Source: Selaginella moellendorffii | Lineage: Eukaryota; Streptophyta; Lycopodiopsida; Selaginellales; Selaginellaceae | Length of the DNA: 64,000 bases | Assembly (NCBI RefSeq): GCF_000143415.4 | Contig: NW_003314286.1 | Span: 1,896,989-1,960,988, forward strand | Direction of reading: 5' to 3' | Shown here: piece by piece, positions 22,853 through 34,869 of the stretch | Layout: each line of letters opens with the position of its first letter | How positions within the stretch are numbered: the stretch's first letter is position 1 | Notes under the pieces: model-generated | The model's database searches: none | What the model was told of the DNA's origin: nothing | What the model saw: the letters and a program-made list of their open reading frames with translations, nothing else | Made by a program: the position numbers and the translations under genes

Positions 22853-23890
22853 AAGTGTCCTAGGGTTTTGATGTAGAAGAATCCGGAATCACTATTTGTG
22901 CTACAGGTATCGAGTACAGACGCTGGGGCGAAGGCAAAGAATCTTTTTGCCGTGACATGTGTTTGACTGGCCTTGACTGTAGGTAAGTGACAACCAAAGA
23001 TCTTTCCACGCTGAGCACTACTCGAGTGGAATAGAATGCGAGCTGAGCAAGACGACCGCATAGCTGCCTCGGCCGAATTCCCTCGAGGAGGCGTTTGATC
23101 CGTGGCGACGCCATGATTCAAAGGCCGGAGATCTTTCTCTCCGCAGAGCGATATATATCGATCCATTTCCTCCCAAGTCTCGCTCGCACAAGTCCAGTGC
23201 ATGAGGAGAATATTCCTCAAAGCAAGCTTTTCCGTGGCCATAAATGCAACGAGGCAGCGACCGGTGAGGTCTTGCGCTGTGGGTCGTACTGTGGCGACGG
23301 CCGTCGACAAGATCGGCCATAGCTGCGATGTGGATCGCAGATGGACAGCGGTCCGGAAGAAGGTTTCTTGGGCGGCGCGGCAAGATCGTATTGTGCGGCC
23401 ACAAGCACGCTCGGCATCTCCAAGTACGTGCCTCTCCTCAACCTCGTGCCTTTATTGGAGAAGGCAAGTTCCTTCGTCAAGCTTGTCAAGGCGGAAGAGA
23501 TGCATGGGAGCTCCATGGCAAAACAAGCGGTGGGATCCAGTTGCCACAGCGGGAATCTTTGCGGGGGAGAGAGCCGCAGTCAGGTCTCAAGCTGGGTATT
23601 GGATTGCTATGAAGTCGGGATGATCGATCCGATCATTCATTTGTTGTGATTGAGTACTTGTCACAAGGGAGAACCATGCACGCGCCTTCTCTTTTTCGAC
23701 GCATGTCAAATACCTCCTCACCGCACCAGGCTCAAATGAAGTGGAGGAAGGGAGCCAAGGAGCTTTATGGATGATCATATAGCTCAAAGGAAAGCACTCA
23801 TACCACCCAAATTCGTGAGCTATCTCAACTCAAGCCATGCATGGTATTGTTAGGTGAATCTCTTTCAAAAGATCTGGATGAGGCTTTTCA
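22853..23890. other. GC-rich interval without a recognised gene
   Basis: Several overlapping ORFs exist but none resembles a family I know. An exon-like block at 22907-22982 has a good acceptor (CTACAG) and donor (GTAAGTG) and stays open. I could not extend it convincingly: the next candidate frame stops near 23098. The interval may be inserted or relic sequence between the two duplication copies. Confidence 0.35.
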
Positions 23891-25169
23891 GATTTTTCTA
23901 CATTCTGTATTAGATGTGACTGACATGCTTAAGGGTTTTAATAATTAAGTTTGAAAATAGTTTTATTGTCAAGGTTCCTAATCAATAACAGAAAGACACA
24001 TTATTACCTATTGAAAGTTCTTTTTATGATTTGGCAAGAATGAACTTCTCTGTCCTAGAACTTTTTCAGTTTTTAATGTTACAAACTCTTTATATCAATA
24101 ATAATTACCCGGATCTTTTTTATTTTGACCAAAAGATTACTAGCCTCAAAAAGATTATTAACCTTCAAATTTTAATGTTTTTGCCGCTTTAGTTATATTT
24201 TTTAATAATTTATTCAATAATTTTAATTACATTATTCAATAACTTTAGTTAACTAAAATGGATTACATTTTATGAATAATATTTTTAATACCACCTTTTC
24301 ATTTTTCCTAAATTTATTAAATAAAAGACTAACAATTTTTTAAATCTTTTTATATTTTGGATTGAATTTAATTAATGTGCATAAGGATTTTAATAGTTAC
24401 ATTGAAAATAATTTTATTATCAAAGGTTATTAATTAGTAATAATACACTATTATGGACAGTATGTTCATTTCATAGTTTGGCAAAAAATATTTTTTTATT
24501 TGACATGTGTAATAACTCTTTAGTTTACAATTTATTCATTTATTAATATAATGAGTTTTTTATATTAACATTGTTTAATAAATAATAGAGTATATTGTTT
24601 TATTTTTGCTTACTAACTTCAAAATTTAAGTTGCATACTCATTTTTAAATGTTTTAGCTACATGTTGTTTTAATTTATTTTACCTTTTTAGTTATATTAT
24701 TCAATAGCTTTAGTTAAATTGTTCAATAGTTTGAATTACATTATTTAATAAATTTAGCTACATTATTATGCACTAAATAGATTCTTTTCAAAAATAATAT
24801 ATTTAATACTACCTTCAGCACTTTGTTATATTATTAATAACTAGAAGATATCACAAAATCTGAAATCCTTAATTAAGGAATAAAATTCAAGATAAAAAAT
24901 TTAACTAAATTTTATGATAATTAATAAAAGACCAACAATAGTTTTCAAAAAACTGGAAATCTACTTGAAAATTTTATCTAATATAAATTTAAATAAAAAT
25001 AAATGGAAATAGAAAATGCCTAAAGAGATTGTAATAATAATTTTTATAAAAATGCTTCATATAAATAAGTAAACATGAAATAGTTATAATAGTATATTAA
25101 TTATTTAAAATAGAATTTCACTTGATATTTAATATTGCCACAACTTACCTAATTAGAAATACACACTCA

Positions 25170-25217
<48 letters not shown>

Positions 25218-26095
25218 ATGTGAAAATAATTTTAAAAGTATAAATAATTATATATACTTTTTAAAAATAGTTTATATTTCTGATAGATATACCATAAATC
25301 AATACTTGATATGTATCTAGATTATTTTTAAATTTAATATCATTAAAGTAGTTTTAATTTTAATCAAATTAATATTGTAAATTTTCATATGGTTACCTTC
25401 TCCATATTTTAATACAAGCAACTTTTACATAAAAAATACTTCAGGATTATAATATTTAATAAATTATAATTTATCTATATTATACATTAAACTATCACTT
25501 ACTTTAACTATATATAATACAGCTAATTGTAGGGCTTTTTCCAATAGGCATTACACCTTTTAACCTAATGCTTCTAACTTCAACAGTCTATTAAATTAAC
25601 TTTTAAATTTTTGGTTTGTTTAATCAAAACCTGTAGGGGTGGTAGTGAATATGCTTGGATATTCTTGGATATTCTACTATTTAACAGTTGTTTGTCATTA
25701 ATTATAAACTTTCCTAAACACTTCCTCCTATAAAATTATTTTAATTTTGATTTATAAGTTATAAACATGTTTATAATTATTGAGTAATTGGATTATTCAA
25801 AAATGCTAAATAAGAACGACATTGCTGCATGCACTTTTTATTATGATTATATGTTTTATGTCCTTAATCATTAGTTTGAGAAAGATGTGCCCATGCACAC
25901 AACATTAATGATGGCAATGAGACGAGCAATTATTGTATTCTTATATCGAACAAAAGACATACTTTTCTTACCATGGTAAGCAATAAGTTCAAGCAAAATG
26001 ACACTTTGAGGTCAATTTTGCAACTTACTCAAAGATTCTTCTAAAAGTAAAAAGCACAACTCAAATCTTATCAAAACTTCATCCAGCAACAGATA
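23891..26095. repeat. AT-rich spacer with short degenerate repeats and a TG microsatellite
   Basis: No gene seen. Motifs of the type TTCAATAnnTTTAGTTAnATT recur at about 24205-24255 and 24695-24775. A (TA)n(TG)n microsatellite occupies about 25170-25222. Long runs of A/T make any ORF here chance. Confidence 0.7.
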
Positions 26096-26138
26096 ATTAG
26101 CCGCGGGGCTGGCTGAATTATCTGGCCCCGCGGCTAAT
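26096..26138. repeat. Strong GC-rich inverted repeat (stem-loop)
   Basis: ATTAGCCGCGGGGC at 26096-26109 and its exact reverse complement at 26125-26138 make a 14-bp stem with a 15-nt loop. It stands at the abrupt border between AT-rich filler and the right duplication copy. Confidence 0.8.
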
Positions 26139-26344
26139 CTTCACCATGAGCTCGTAGCAATGTCCTTCAAGATTGCGATGTTTATGGTCCACTTGTAAGA
26201 TCAGCCTGCACAAGAGAGATAATGTGAGCAAAACCAGATCTTCTCCACAGACTGATGCTCTTACCGGGACGTGCAAGATGCGAGTTCCATTCAATCCTGT
26301 GACCATGGTTTTGGCTGAACATCCAATCATCCCCGGATAGAACG

Positions 26345-26440
26345 GGGAAGGAATCATACAAGCTGGAAAGGTGGGACTTCAAACTGGCAGGGAGTGCTTC
26401 CCACCTCAGAATCTCGGAAACTGGAACTTAAAATTAGATT
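26345..26440 (+). pseudogene. Fragment of the NPC gene 3' end
   Basis: Matches the end of phospholipase exon 4 and its 3' flank (20817-20930), with small deletions. It is 5'-truncated, so it marks the left edge of the right-hand duplication copy. Confidence 0.85.
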
Positions 26441-26514
26441 CGACTGAAGCAGTATCGGACGGAAAAAAAGCTCATCATAGAATACAAAGATATTCAAACT
26501 TACGACTTAACTCG

Positions 26515-27562
26515 ATCTAAAATCGAAGCTAAACCAGGCAGTGCTTGCGGTGGCGCCTTCTCCTTCTCTTTCTCTTTCGAGAGAACCCGAAAATCAGTGC
26601 TGTGTCAGATTTCCAAAACTTCAGGAGCAGTGTTGGCTGGCGCAGCCACTCGACAGTCCTACGTCAACTCGAAACACCTGGTTCCTACAAGCAGAGTTGA
26701 TCCCGAAAGGAGCTTGGATCGTGTGCCCGACTACCATTCTACTCGCCCCTGTTATCCCCGTGAGCACCTCTTCTTACAGATGCACAGACTCTCATGAGAA
26801 TGCCCACACAACAGCGTCCTTTCCTCGCAAGTAGCCTGGAGCTTGCTGACCTTTTCGTCCTTGAATACAGTCCCTCGGCATTTATCTAATATGCTGCTCT
26901 ATGACCCGATCTCTTTGCAGTTCTTGGCTCACCTCATCGTTGGAAGCACCGTCTTTGCTCACGGATTCTACCATCTCACGTAGGGAGTCACCGAGGGAAT
27001 CCATCCGGGATGTTCTTCCTCACGTTTCTAAACGCGTCGGGTTGACGTCCCAATCCCTGGCAGCGTTCCTTGAGAGCCTGGCCACGCCTATACCACTGAG
27101 CCCATGCCGAGAACTCGTCCAGCGGCGTAGCCAAAGTCCCCACCACCTCGTGGTTGCCATTCATGATGTGAAGATCGCCGCCGTGCCGCTGGGCCTCTCT
27201 CCAGCAAGTAGAGGACCTTGAGCTCCTGGCCGCCTCGATCCAGCACGTCCCCTACCTGGACCACCACTGTTTTTCCCCCGATCCATCGATCATCCTCGTC
27301 CACGACGCCGGCGATGCAAAGCGATTCCCGGGTCTTGGCCAAGTCGCCGTAAATGTCCCCTATTGCGACTGATTCCAGTGCCGCTGTCGCCGCCGTGATT
27401 TTTAGCCTCGCCAGCTGCTGGATGGAAAGAATTTGCGCTCGATTGAGCGTGCTTGTTGAGAATTTGCCCTCCAACTACGAAATCTACGAATGAATCAATG
27501 AAGACACGGCGAGACCTGGCAAGAATTTCCCTTGTTTCGGAGGGCCAGGAGGAGGTGGACAC
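26515..27562 (-). pseudogene. Decayed SLP2 copy
   Basis: Matches SLP2 (21007-22236) over most of its length but carries multiple deletions and frameshifts. One surviving segment (27088-27474) reads IGDIYGDLAKTRE, so the metal-binding His of GDIHGD has become Tyr. The GDVLDRGGQELK block survives, but the region around GNHE is out of frame and the N-terminal poly-Pro part is gone. It cannot encode an active phosphatase. Confidence 0.93.
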
Positions 27563-27693
27563 AGAACCCTAAATTTTGAACAGTGGATAAGCCCTAAACC
27601 CCAATGTTATGCTCATCCAGGCTAGGGCTTGTGGGATTGTCATCCATCGCGGCGCGCGTGCCCGGGGCGAGCTGCGCCTTGAGCAGGGTGATC

Positions 27694-28841
27694 ATGGCGA
27701 ACGCTTCGCCAGGTGCGTGCAGATTGATTCAGTGGCGCATTGCCGGTCGTGGAGATTTTGATTTTGATTTTGGGATCTAGGCCGTCGTCAAGCTGAGGAG
27801 CTGATCTGTGACGACGATTCGAGCAAGGAGCATGCTGCCAAGAAGCTCAAGGCCATTGCGCTTCCGGCGATTGACGAAGCAGCGAAGGAAGAAAACGATC
27901 AAAACGAAAACCTGGAGAAACAATGCGGAGGAGGAGGAGAAGTTCCAAATGGAAAGCCTCTGTCCAAGAATGCACAGAAGAGGCTCTTGAAGCTAGAGAA
28001 GATGGCGCAGAAGAAGAAGGACATGAAGGCCCGGGAGAAGGAGAGGAAGAAGGAGCGTAAGGAGAAAAAATCGCAGGAATGGGCAAATCTCTCCACGGAA
28101 GAGAAAGAGGCCGCAATTCAGAGGAGCAAGGAAGCCAGCCGCGTCCGTGCGGAAGAAAACAACAGGAGGAAAGAAAAACTCAACAAGGCGCTCGAGGCTG
28201 GCCAGAACCTGGTGATCGATTTCCAGTTTAGCGACCAGATGACCGACCAAGAGATAGCAAACATGAGCCAGCAAGTAAGTTTTTCTTCGTCTAAGCTCGT
28301 TTTCATCTTTTCTTTTTTGTAGATCATGTATTGCTATGCTGCGAATGCCCGAGCTCCCGTATCCGTGCGCCTATCGCTCACGTCTCTGGGAAGAATGAAG
28401 CAATACCTCGAGAACGTACCAGGCTATCAGAACTGGAAGCTACACAGGGAGGAGACGTCCTACATGGAAGTTTTCGCGACTAGGACACAGGATCTGGTCT
28501 ATCTCACGGCAGACTCGGAAACAATACTGGAGAGCCTCGACGACTCAAAGATCTACATCATCGGTGGAGTGGTGGATCACAACAGGCTCAAGTGTCTTAC
28601 TTTGAACAAAGCCAAGGAGCAAGGAATTGCGACTGCTCGGCTGCCTATCCAGGAGAACGTGAAGCTCACAACCTCCACGGTTCGTCTCTCGCGTCCTGTT
28701 TCCATTGCTTACAGTGGTGAGATTTCTTTTCAGGTACTCACCGTCAACCAGGTGGTGGAGATCATACTCGAGTACCTGGATAGTAAGGACTGGGTGAAGG
28801 CCTTAACATCCATTATACCACAGAGAAAGGTTGCTCAGTAG
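27694..28841 (+). CDS. TRM10: tRNA (guanine-N1)-9 methyltransferase
   Basis: A SPOUT-fold methyltransferase that makes m1G9 in tRNAs, using S-adenosylmethionine. Exons 27694-27712, 27781-28274, 28323-28679 and 28734-28841 give 325 residues. Exon 2 encodes a highly charged Lys/Glu-rich N-terminal helix typical of TRM10. The catalytic part begins near MYCYAANAR and contains LTSLGRM, DLVYLTADSETILESLDD, YIIGGVVDHNRLKCLT and VNQVVEIILEYL, all conserved TRM10 motifs including the SAM-site GGxxDHN. The short first exon depends on the GTGCGT donor and fits TRM10 phase. It is head to head with the dead SLP2 copy, with about 130 bp between starts. A decayed partial copy lies at 22317-22852. Confidence 0.93.
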
Positions 28842-30014
28842 TATGGTGGTGAGTTTTTGACAACTTGAAAGAAGGAGCTCTACAAAACGCTCTTTGGGAG
28901 AGATTCTTTCCGAGAATTTTTGTTCTCTCGACCTGTGAAGAAAAACCTTTCCAATCTAAACTTTGCCTAACGTATCTGCCAAGTCAATGAACATGAAATT
29001 TATGTAATGGAACACATGATGGAGATTGTAACATTTATACTTTTTTTTACCAAAGAAGTCTTTTGACAAGTTTTAAACTGCTGAAATGTTAGTATATAAA
29101 ACTTTGGTATACATATATACTATGTATGCAGATACAGCTACCTTAGTTTGATGGCTAATGTGGATTCTTATATGAAACTATTTCCAATGTATATAATTAT
29201 GAGTGTTCTTTCATTGGTAAGTAGCTTTTCATGATGGTGTGTTTTTGTTTTGGGCTCCTATAGGTGTTCATGGAGGGCTCAAGTGGGGATGCAATAGATT
29301 ATTACAAACCAAATACCCAGTATGACTGGAGGATCCCAAAGTACTGTGCAGTTTACTGGGTTGCCAATCAAGCATTTTGGGACATATCATGGCAGATAAG
29401 GCAACCAAGCTTTAAGAGTTTCCTGCAAGATATGGCACTATGGTTCTGAATTTTAACACCACCTTCAAGTCTACCATCCAGTTTTTTAGATGAATTTTGG
29501 CAAAACTTTTGGTGCCATGTAGATGAGGTTACTTTTGTGGATCATATGTTGAAGTCAAAGCAATAAGGCAATTGATTTGGAGGATGAGTCAAGAATTTTC
29601 TAATGTATAAGCTGATTAAATTAAGATTGTTCTATTTTGTTTGTGGTTCTATTGGAGCTTTTGTGAACACACCCTATTATATGTTGAATCCACATGCAAC
29701 TGTTTGAAATTCTAGTAACCATTGCAATTATAGAGGTCATGCACATAGGTGCAAATATGATTGAGGAGGAGGTTGTGGGTGTGATATGGCCTAAAATGTG
29801 ACAATTGCCAAATTTGGGGATAAATTATGGCTGAATGTGAGAATTGTTGTCAGGCTATTATATCTTAAGGAGATAATGGAAGTGCTTCCTATCAATGCTT
29901 TAGAAATTTAATAGATGTGTCTAAAATTCAAAGGGTTTATCCTTTGATATGCAAAGACATCAAGAGGTGTTTTATTATTTCTCAACAAGTTATAAATAAT
30001 AGGAGATTTATATA
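28842..30014. other. AT-rich flank of TRM10, no gene supported
   Basis: The first few hundred bases are likely TRM10 3' UTR. A 61-codon ORF at 29264-29449 has no recognisable features and no splice-supported extension. Confidence 0.4.
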
Positions 30015-30740
30015 AAACATAAATCCCTAAGTTCCAAAGTGGAGCCAAAAAGGTGCCACATAATGGAAGTCTAACAAGCATAACATGTTTGGATCAAAAG
30101 ATTCAACTTGGAAAAGTTAAGAGCGGGAGTGGAACTCCAAATAAAATGCTCAAGGAATGAGTACGAAATAATCAATGAATGAGTCTCTAAAAAGGGACAT
30201 AAGAAGAATTGACACATGACAAGTGTCATGACACCTAAAAGTGTTAGGATTGAGTCCGAAAGAAGTCTGAGATGGAATTTAAAAAGTTCGAGAAGGAGTC
30301 TGAAAAAGGAGTCTAAAATGGAATTCTAGAAGGAGTTCGAGATGGAGTTTAAGAAGGAGTTTGAGATGGGGACCGAGAGTGAGACTGAGACCAAGACTGA
30401 GACTGAGTCCAAGTCTGAGGGTGAAAGCTCAAAAAGATTATCTCCCAGACCTTGAGAGGTTTGGTAAGTTCAAAAAGGATAGTAAGGGGGGGACTCTAGT
30501 GAAACCAATTTAGCTAGGAAAAGCCAGTGTGATCAAGGAAGGCTATGCCCACATAGTGAGTGATAATATAATCACTAAGGAGTCTAAGGCTAGAGAGAAC
30601 ATAGATAGACAAATGAGGTAACTTGGTGAAGTGTTCAAGAATTGGCTTTAGCTCCCTTGAGAGATCAAATGATTAATGCTTCTAATCCAAACTTGTAAAG
30701 TAAAGCAAACCTATGGCATTATAAGTTCAAATCTGTAAGC
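30015..30740 (-). repeat. Dispersed repeat family A, reverse-oriented arm
   Basis: Reads as the reverse complement of the body at 541-805 and 31680-31882, then GAGTCTGAGATGG-like degenerate units (30240-30420), then further family A sequence shared with 61640-61880. It abuts an arm in the opposite orientation at about 30740. Confidence 0.8.
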
Positions 30741-31882
30741 AACTAAATTTTCCATTCTACTTTAGTCACTTAACCACACCTTCAATCACTTTAAGAGGTC
30801 TCACTCACAACCTCCATAAGTTTTATTCCGGACTTGGGAACTTGCTAGCCCCAAGAATGGCATCCTTGCCACTCAACCTTTGCACTTGGTCTAAGTGCTC
30901 CATGTGTCCAATCCCATGACTGACACCCTAAGGTACCACCGACATATCAACCCGTGACGTTAAGGCCATGCCCCTTCACTTTGGTCACACTAGTGGTCTA
31001 ACATCACTTGCATGACAATCCCGTCTCTCAAAGACTGAGCCATCCATCCATGAGTGATCATCCCCAATTCACTCCTTAGCATCCTTAGGATGCCTGCAAA
31101 CATGGGGAATAGCCTTCCCCCATATCCCTTTTCCGGTCCTCACCAAATCCCTTTCTGTCTATGGCTATGTTCGCCAACACTGCCTTTGAATCAAGGCCCA
31201 TATGCCCGACCACTGAGTCCCACGGTCCTCTGGGACTTCCTCACCTCATGACTGTATCTTTGGTCACTACACCAGAGGACTGCTTTTCTTCCTTTCCAGG
31301 GTTTGGGACTTTGGGACAACATTTTGGAACACCGTGGCCTTACGCAATCTTTGTGGGTACTCTCTCCACTTTCCACCTTTGCGTACTCTAGCCATGGGCT
31401 TAGAGCGAAGTTCTGTTGAGCTATGCCAAGAATCCAAGTAGGTAGTGCCACCCATGCTTAGACTGGGAGCATTGACCATTAGATCTATCGGGGGAACTAG
31501 AGCTGGCTCTTGAACACTTCGCCAAGCTACCCTGCTTGTCAGTTCATATTCACTCGGGTCCATCTCGGACTCCATCTGGACTCCATCTTAGTTCCATCTC
31601 GGGTCCATTTTGGATTCCATCTCGGATTCCATCTCAGGTCCATCTAGACTCCATCTCGGACTCCATCTTGGGTCCATCTCAGGTCCCTTTTCTAGAGACT
31701 CACTTATTGCTCGCTTTGTGCTTGTTCCTTGAGCCCTTTGTTGGGAGTTGCACTCCCGCTCTCAACCTTTCAAGTCGGAGCTTTTAGTCCAAACGTGTTA
31801 CGCTTGTTTGGCTTTCGCTTTGGCCACTACCACGTAACACCCTTTCAACTCCACTTTGGGGCTTAGGGATTTGTGTCTCACA
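30741..31882 (+). repeat. Dispersed repeat family A, forward arm
   Basis: In order: an inner segment shared in reverse with 62420-62620; a segment shared in reverse with 61950-62260; the CTCCATCTCGGACTCC-type array at 31555-31680; and the end body ending GTGTCTCACA at about 31882. ORFs inside (for example 31054-31251, 31191-31451) are repeat sequence. With the reverse arm it forms a large inverted pair. Confidence 0.8.
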
Positions 31883-31999
31883 AAATCCCTTCTTGGACAT
31901 TCCAATTAGTCAAACGTGATTTATATTTGCTTTCACAAGAAAAATTTATAAGTAAAAGATGTGAAAAATAGATTGTAAACTATAAAAATGTAAAGAAAA

Positions 32000-32620
32000 A
32001 AAGCATAAATCACTGGGAGAGGTCAATTTGCATAAGAACCAACTACCCTACCTCTCTAAAATTCAGCAAACAAAAAATCTTAAGACTAAAAAAGCCTCAA
32101 GAAAAAAGAAAAACATAACAAGAATATGGGAGAGGTTGGTTTGCACAAGAATTGACATTTTTCACCCTCCCATTTTCACAAGAAATGCGCTATGAAATCC
32201 TTAAAATCAAGAAAAAACTTTGAAGATGTTAATTTACACAAAAACTAACATTTTTATCTCTCCTTGTTTTCTAAAATATAGAGATTTCACCCCCTGAAAT
32301 AAGAAAAAAAAACAAGAAAGCTCACCTATAGGAAAAAAGAAGGTGGAGAGACGTTAGTTCACACATGAATCGATCTTTCCCACCCCTTTAATAAGGAAAA
32401 AAATTGAAATAACAGGGCGGAAATAGGCAAAAAACTAAATGAAAAACTAAATAGAATGCCAAGAGATGTTGGTTCACATGAGAATTGACATCTCCATCCC
32501 TAAAGAGAAAACAAAAGTCAAGGAAAAAAAACCTCTAATAAAAGAAAGAATGTGAGAAGACGTCGATTCATGTGTGCAAACTAACCTTCTCAAGGAAGTA
32601 TACCTTAATTGAGGAGCATC
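32000..32620. repeat. Minisatellite, about 5-6 degenerate units of 90-125 bp
   Basis: Units begin near 32015, 32130, 32222, 32347, 32465 and 32556 with a phrase like GGAGAGGTTGGTTTGCACAA, followed by an A-rich stretch and a C/T-rich stretch. A reversed echo (CACATGAACCAACCTCTCC) lies at about 32799. No gene is seen from 31883 to 33458. Confidence 0.7.
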
Positions 32621-33458
32621 TTGAAGTGCCCCTTCCTTGCTCAAACACACTTTTCTTTCGCTCTTCCTTATTTAAACCTTAGCCATAAAACCCTAAAAAT
32701 CAAAAGTCATGATCAATAGTCATGATCAATAGACACAATCATTCAGTGCTTTAAATATTAAGATATGTGTAATTGATTGTGAGACGTTTAAAAAATCACA
32801 CATGAACCAACCTCTCCAAGCTTGACTCTCTCTCACTTCTCACAAAAGAATGAAACTCTTTTGAAAGGAAGAGAGTATAGAGATGAGTGGGAGAATAAGT
32901 AATTAATGCTATGATGCCTCTCGCTCATAACCCCATTCATTTTAATAGTATTATTCCTCTCACAATCAATTATACAATTATTATAGATAGCTTTTTAAGA
33001 TTCTCATGTATCTCTAGATTCTAAACGGTTATATATTTTGTTAAAATAATTAACTTGTTCTTTGCAAGGACACAGTTAATTAAAGCTCACAATACAAAAG
33101 AATATCTTTGTTCTTTCTTGTCAATTTCTCCCCAAAATATTTTTAAGTGCTCAAGGAAGGAGAAGATATAAGAGAATTCTATTTAAAATTTGATTGAGAG
33201 CCTTTAATTGTTTTCTCTAAGAGAGCTTCCTTTGCAGAAGATTCAAGCTGAAGCCGAGATCAATTAGTTTAGAGAATGTATGTCACAATAAGGGTAATCA
33301 GATAAAAAAATTCACTCTTCTCAATGAAGTGTTGGCTTGCATGGTGGGAAGTTTGAATATTTCAATGAGGCTATTATATTTTCTATATAAGCTTTCTCTA
33401 ATTTCTTTTTTGTCACATTCAAATATTACATTTTTCCTAGGATTAATCACTTGATGAC

Positions 33459-34619
33459 ATTGCACTTACACCAACAATTAATCTCTTTGAGAGCAAACAA
33501 TGGAGTTGGAGAGTTTCCGAAGTAGGGAAAGGAAAAATGTCCTTTTATGAAGCTATGCTTTATGACTTCACTACATCTTTTGAGTGGTTATTTAAAGCTT
33601 TGGCTGCATAAGAAGTAAAGTTTGCTAGTATAGGTCCAAACTTAGATAGGCTTTGAGAGTGGGTTGGTAGAAGGACAACATTAATAGCAGGATCAATGTC
33701 TAAAATAATGGAGGAAGTTGTTGTTGAAGCTTCTATGGAATCAAGTTATGAACCAATTAGGGACATGAGGACAGTTTGTATAAAGTGTCAACAAACATTT
33801 TATAGGCCCAATATCACTCCTTTTAACTCTCACTATCCAGAGTTTGACTACCATTTTATTCCACAACACTAAAGAAAAACTAAGGAATATGGAGTGGAGG
33901 AGATGCTAATTGTTACACAAGTAAATCTAATGCCATAGGTTAAGAAGGTTATTGCTCGTAAGTTAGTTTCTCATATCAATTGGGTAATTCGAAAAGTTAG
34001 CATCAAGAGTAATATGCATTGTTCTGGAATGATTGGGAGTCAAGGTCAATGTCTCGCATTTGTATGCTCAGGTTCAAGTTTTTCAGTAGTGCCATGTTTT
34101 TGGGGCTATCGAGATCTAAAGGTAAAGGGCCGCTAGTCAAGTTGGATTTACTGTTGTGGGACTAATGTTACTTATATAAACTGGATCTATAGCTCAATTA
34201 TTTTGAAGTTAGATTCTATGCTAAAGAAGTGGTCAGTTGAGTGAAACTACAATCTTTTGAAAGAAGAGATTGAAAGTCTAGAGAGAGCAAGTTTCAGACT
34301 AAAGATTTCCTTAAATGTTGCTTTTGATACTGCTATACCACTAATGTCAACATTAAACTGGTATATATGATCAACTAGAAATGGGAAGGTTGTACAATAT
34401 AGGTTTTCAATTTCAAAAGGTGTGTAAGAGAAGATCAAGCTAGCAAACGAGTTGAAGGGCATAATCACAAGGATAAACTACATTAATATTATGGCTAAGG
34501 AGTTTGTTGTTGCGACTGAGTCATCAAAAGGTACAAGCTACACTATCAAAATTTGTGAAAATCCATTTGATACCTATCTAGATTTTACACCAAGGGAGAA
34601 CACGGGAAAAGTATATTAA
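33459..34619 (+). pseudogene. Decayed ORF with CxxC and SWIM-like C terminus
   Basis: One frame (that of ATG 33537) stays protein-like for over 380 codons with only eight internal stops, far fewer than AT-rich DNA predicts. Recognisable pieces are WSWRVSEVGKGKMSFYEA near the start, a CIKCQQTFYRP zinc-like segment, and a C-terminal part with YTIKICENPFDTYLDF. This last piece resembles the Cys-x-Cys-Pro-Asp-Phe core of SWIM zinc fingers with the cysteines lost. I cannot name the parent gene. SWIM domains occur in MULE transposases and in plant zinc-finger proteins, so a transposon origin is possible but not shown. Confidence 0.55.
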
Positions 34620-34869
34620 CTTGCAAGCATATCTATTAAATTTTTATGTAGGAACTAAACCAAGATCCTAAGATCAACCATCATATCCACCAAACAAGCC
34701 TTACAGTTGTAGAGCTTTAGAAGTTTTTTTAGATTGCTTTTAGTGTTCAGATCATATTTATATTTGTATTTTATTGGTCAAATTTACTTGGAAATATAGA
34801 TTAAATCAAAATTTGAAAGATGAAAAAGTATTAATTCAAGATGAACTAATGTTTTTCTTGTGTTTAAGA

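Noticed and set aside
26118-26357. Minus-strand 79-codon ORF with a possible short intron
   Set aside because: A joined reading exists but has no recognisable domain. It overlaps both the stem-loop and the border of the duplicated NPC fragment, so I do not call it a gene.
33459-34619. C-to-T mutation signature inferred from the eight stop codons
   Set aside because: Any TAA, TAG or TGA can be derived from a CNN codon by one C-to-T change, so the stops alone cannot show directional decay without an aligned intact copy.
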